A stretch of 7,661 bases of DNA from positions 1-7,661 of the forward strand of contig CAJWTA010000054.1 in NCBI GenBank assembly GCA_913046805.1. Direction: 5' to 3'. Shown here one piece after another: positions 5,941-7,661 of this stretch. The notes under the pieces were generated by a model that did not search any database, was not told the DNA's origin, and saw only the letters and a list, made by a program, of their open reading frames with translations. Source of the DNA: an uncultured Fidelibacterota bacterium. GTDB lineage: Bacteria; Marinisomatota; Marinisomatia; Marinisomatales; TCS55. The translations under genes and the position numbers were made by a program. Each line of letters begins with the position of its first letter. Position 1 is the first letter of the stretch.

Positions 5941-6774
5941 CTAGATAGGCCTAGTAAGAATGGTCAAGTGTGAGTTGAGGAAATACGATTTAGCTTTTTT
6001 TGCGTTAGCATTATTATCGAATATTCCAAACACAGTCGAGCCACTTCCCGACAGACTGGCAAAATTTGCACCATACTCAAGCATTCTATTTTTAATAGAC
6101 CCAATCTCTGGATATGCAGGAATCACAATCTTTTCAAAATCATTCTCAAAAAACTTAAATGAGAGAAAATCATTTCTCATCAAGTCCGCGAACTTAGGAA
6201 TACTATTATGAGAATTCAATTTATTTTTTATTTGAGCATATGCCCATTTTGTGCTTATTGATACGCTAGGAAGAACAAGTAAAATTTCTGCGTCAAGTTT
6301 TTCATTAATAGGAGTAAGCTTGTAACCGGTTTCCTCACCAATTTGTGTACCACCATTGATAAAAAAAGGAACGTCTGCACCGATAAGAGATCCAATCTGC
6401 TCAAGCTGCTTGCTGTCAAACTTCAGATTATAAAGTGAGTTGATTGCTAATAAAGTAGCTGCGGCATTTGCAGATCCTCCTCCGATTCCAGTTCCAGTAG
6501 GGACTTTTTTTTCAAGATATATTTCGATACCTAAATCTCTATTACATTTTTTAGATAATATATGATAGGCCTTGTAACATAGGTTTGAGTTGTCTAGGGG
6601 AATCCAATCAACATTTGATTTTATGTGGCAACCTGTTTTGTGTTTTTTTAATTGAATTTTATCTCCAAAATCTACTTCCTGAAAAATTGTTACAATGTTG
6701 TGAAGGCCATCTGAGCGCTTATTTATGACTTTAAGACCTAAATTAATCTTTGTTTTTGAGCTCAATGAAAGCAT
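5941..6774 (-). CDS. ispE: 4-diphosphocytidyl-2-C-methyl-D-erythritol kinase
   Basis: This 277-residue GHMP-family kinase phosphorylates CDP-methylerythritol at the 2-hydroxyl in the MEP pathway. The N-terminal substrate motif is KTKINLGLKV at 7-16, with catalytic Lys9, followed by RSDGLHN at 20-26, where the family usually has DGYH or DGFH. The ATP-binding glycine loop PTGTGIGGGSANAA is at 92-105. GADVPFF at 132-138 carries the catalytic Asp134, NDF at 201-203 fits the family, and the third GHMP motif SLSGSGSTVFG is at 240-250. It starts 4 nt after the ispF stop, with no ribosome-binding site, which suggests coupling. It ends 38 nt before the tRNA. Length and motifs look intact, so it should be functional. 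Confidence 0.96.
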   Translation of the reverse strand: MLSLSSKTKINLGLKVINKRSDGLHNIVTIFQEVDFGDKIQLKKHKTGCHIKSNVDWIPLDNSNLCYKAYHILSKKCNRDLGIEIYLEKKVPTGTGIGGGSANAAATLLAINSLYNLKFDSKQLEQIGSLIGADVPFFINGGTQIGEETGYKLTPINEKLDAEILLVLPSVSISTKWAYAQIKNKLNSHNSIPKFADLMRNDFLSFKFFENDFEKIVIPAYPEIGSIKNRMLEYGANFASLSGSGSTVFGIFDNNANAKKAKSYFLNSHLTILTRPI

Positions 6775-6778
6775 TAGC

Positions 6779-7255
6779 TTATTTTTTTATTAGCGTTGCA
6801 ACGGCTTGACAAGCAATACCCTTACCCTCTCCGATAAAACCCAAATTATCAGTAGTGGTAGCTTTAATTGAAATTGTACAATTTGAACCATTAAATGTAT
6901 TTATGATATTGTTTTGCATTTCGTCTATGTAGCGCGAAACGTTTGGCTGTTGCAATACTATAACACTATCTAGATGTTCAATTTTAAAATTATCCTTAAT
7001 TAATTCACTGTAGACAATCTTCAACATTTTAATACTGCTAAAATTTTTCCACTTTGCCTCATCGCTAGGAAAGTGTTTTCCGATATCTCCATTTGAAGAT
7101 GCTCCTAAAATAGCATCAATAATCGAATGGGTTAATACATCCCCGTCTGAATGACCACACACTCCTTTTTCAAAATCAATTTCAACGCCTCCAAGTATGA
7201 AACTTTCACCAATTTTAAATTGGTGGACATCGTATCCAAAGCCAACTTTATACAT
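6779..7255 (-). CDS. ispF: 2-C-methyl-D-erythritol 2,4-cyclodiphosphate synthase
   Basis: A 158-residue enzyme, the normal length, that cyclises CDP-methylerythritol phosphate with release of CMP, the step after IspE. GFGYDVHQF at 5-13 provides zinc ligands Asp9 and His11. GHSDGDVLTHSIIDAILGA at 34-52 provides the third ligand His43 and the substrate loop. DIGKHFPSD follows at 57-65, and the nucleotide-binding signature ATTTDNLGFIGEGKGIACQA is at 132-151. The protein acts as a trimer in the cytoplasm, as known for the family. Its ATG lies inside the end of ispD, overlapping by 8 nt in another frame, so translation is probably coupled. It is a separate gene and not the IspDF fusion found in some bacteria. 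Confidence 0.97.
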   Translation of the reverse strand: MYKVGFGYDVHQFKIGESFILGGVEIDFEKGVCGHSDGDVLTHSIIDAILGASSNGDIGKHFPSDEAKWKNFSSIKMLKIVYSELIKDNFKIEHLDSVIVLQQPNVSRYIDEMQNNIINTFNGSNCTISIKATTTDNLGFIGEGKGIACQAVATLIKK

Positions 7256-7661
7256 TTTTCTTAAAACCTAGTAACGCCTCTGCCATTTTCCAGTCCTCTT
7301 TTGTTGTAATTTTAAAATTTTCAGTAGTCCCTTTTATTATTTTCACCTCGTAGCCTGCTCTTTCAACAAGAGATGCGTCATCCGTACCTACAAAACCTTC
7401 TTTTTCAGCTAATTCATAAGCGTTCATTATTGCCTCCTTTGAAAAAGCTTGAGGGGTTTGAACATTCCATATTTTTTCTCTATTTATTGTGCTCTTTATT
7501 AATCCGTTTTCCACCTCTTTAAGGGTATCTATTGACTGATGACCTACTATAATCGCATCACATTTTTTTAAACCATCAATTAGTTTATCAATAATAAATG
7601 TTGAAACAAAAGGTCTAGCTGCATCATGGACACATACATACTTTGTTTTATTACATGTATG
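7248..7661 (-). CDS. ispD: 2-C-methyl-D-erythritol 4-phosphate cytidylyltransferase, C-terminal part (5' end outside window)
   Basis: The reading frame is open from the window edge at 7661 to a TAA at 7248, giving the last 137 residues of a protein normally about 225-240 long. The visible part holds HDAARPFVS at residues 12-20 of the fragment, WNVQTPQAF at 65-73, TDDASLVE at 93-100 and TTENFKITTKEDW at 112-124. These are the C-terminal signatures of IspD, including the conserved lysine of the NFKIT stretch. IspD joins CTP to methylerythritol phosphate and releases pyrophosphate. A GTG at 7514 is an internal codon and not the start, since the conserved HDAARPF motif lies upstream of it in the same frame. 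The CTP-binding N-terminus is missing only because the window ends. Confidence 0.95.
   Translation of the reverse strand, partial: HTCNKTKYVCVHDAARPFVSTFIIDKLIDGLKKCDAIIVGHQSIDTLKEVENGLIKSTINREKIWNVQTPQAFSKEAIMNAYELAEKEGFVGTDDASLVERAGYEVKIIKGTTENFKITTKEDWKMAEALLGFKKNV

Overview
The window is a dense, single-orientation block of bacterial housekeeping genes. Every gene lies on the minus strand, so transcription runs from high to low coordinates. The order in that direction is: ispD (3' part), ispF, ispE, tRNA-Gln(UUG), prs, rplY (L25/CTC), pth, hppA (membrane pyrophosphatase), rpsF (S6), rpsR (S18), rplI (L9), priA (5' part only). Gene junctions range from an 8-nt overlap (ispD/ispF) to gaps of under 30 nt. 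The largest unassigned stretch is 38 nt, between ispE and the tRNA. I see no terminator hairpin, insertion sequence, CRISPR array or phage remnant, so the block looks like one long transcription unit, possibly with internal promoters that I cannot resolve.

Organism: AT-rich DNA with standard bacterial coding. The L25 with a CTC domain, the S18 with a single cysteine, the PRPP synthetase with an SPDVGSA-type loop, and the PriA start (FADVxFP...) all resemble the Fibrobacteres-Chlorobi-Bacteroidetes side of the tree. A marine, low-GC lineage such as Marinimicrobia (SAR406) would fit. This placement rests on remembered family patterns and not on a search, so it is moderate to low confidence.

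Region by region: (1) 5941-7661 holds three successive non-mevalonate (MEP) isoprenoid enzymes, IspD, IspF and IspE. (2) 4175-5902 holds tRNA-Gln, PRPP synthetase and L25; the order ispE-tRNA-Gln-prs-rplY-pth is also familiar from some gammaproteobacteria. (3) 3614-4168 is peptidyl-tRNA hydrolase. (4) 1427-3586 is a 719-residue ion-pumping pyrophosphatase with a potassium-dependent signature. (5) 208-1408 is the S6-S18-L9 ribosomal set, without the ssb or priB gene that often sits between S6 and S18. (6) 1-180 is the start of PriA helicase.

The genes join precursor supply (isoprenoids, PRPP) to translation (tRNA, L25, Pth, S6, S18, L9) and replication restart (PriA). The pyrophosphatase could recover energy from pyrophosphate released by IspD and by PRPP-consuming reactions. 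The most unusual protein features are long acidic C-terminal tails on both S6 and L25. I did not find a clearly new system; the window is mostly ordinary core genome with a few points worth checking.
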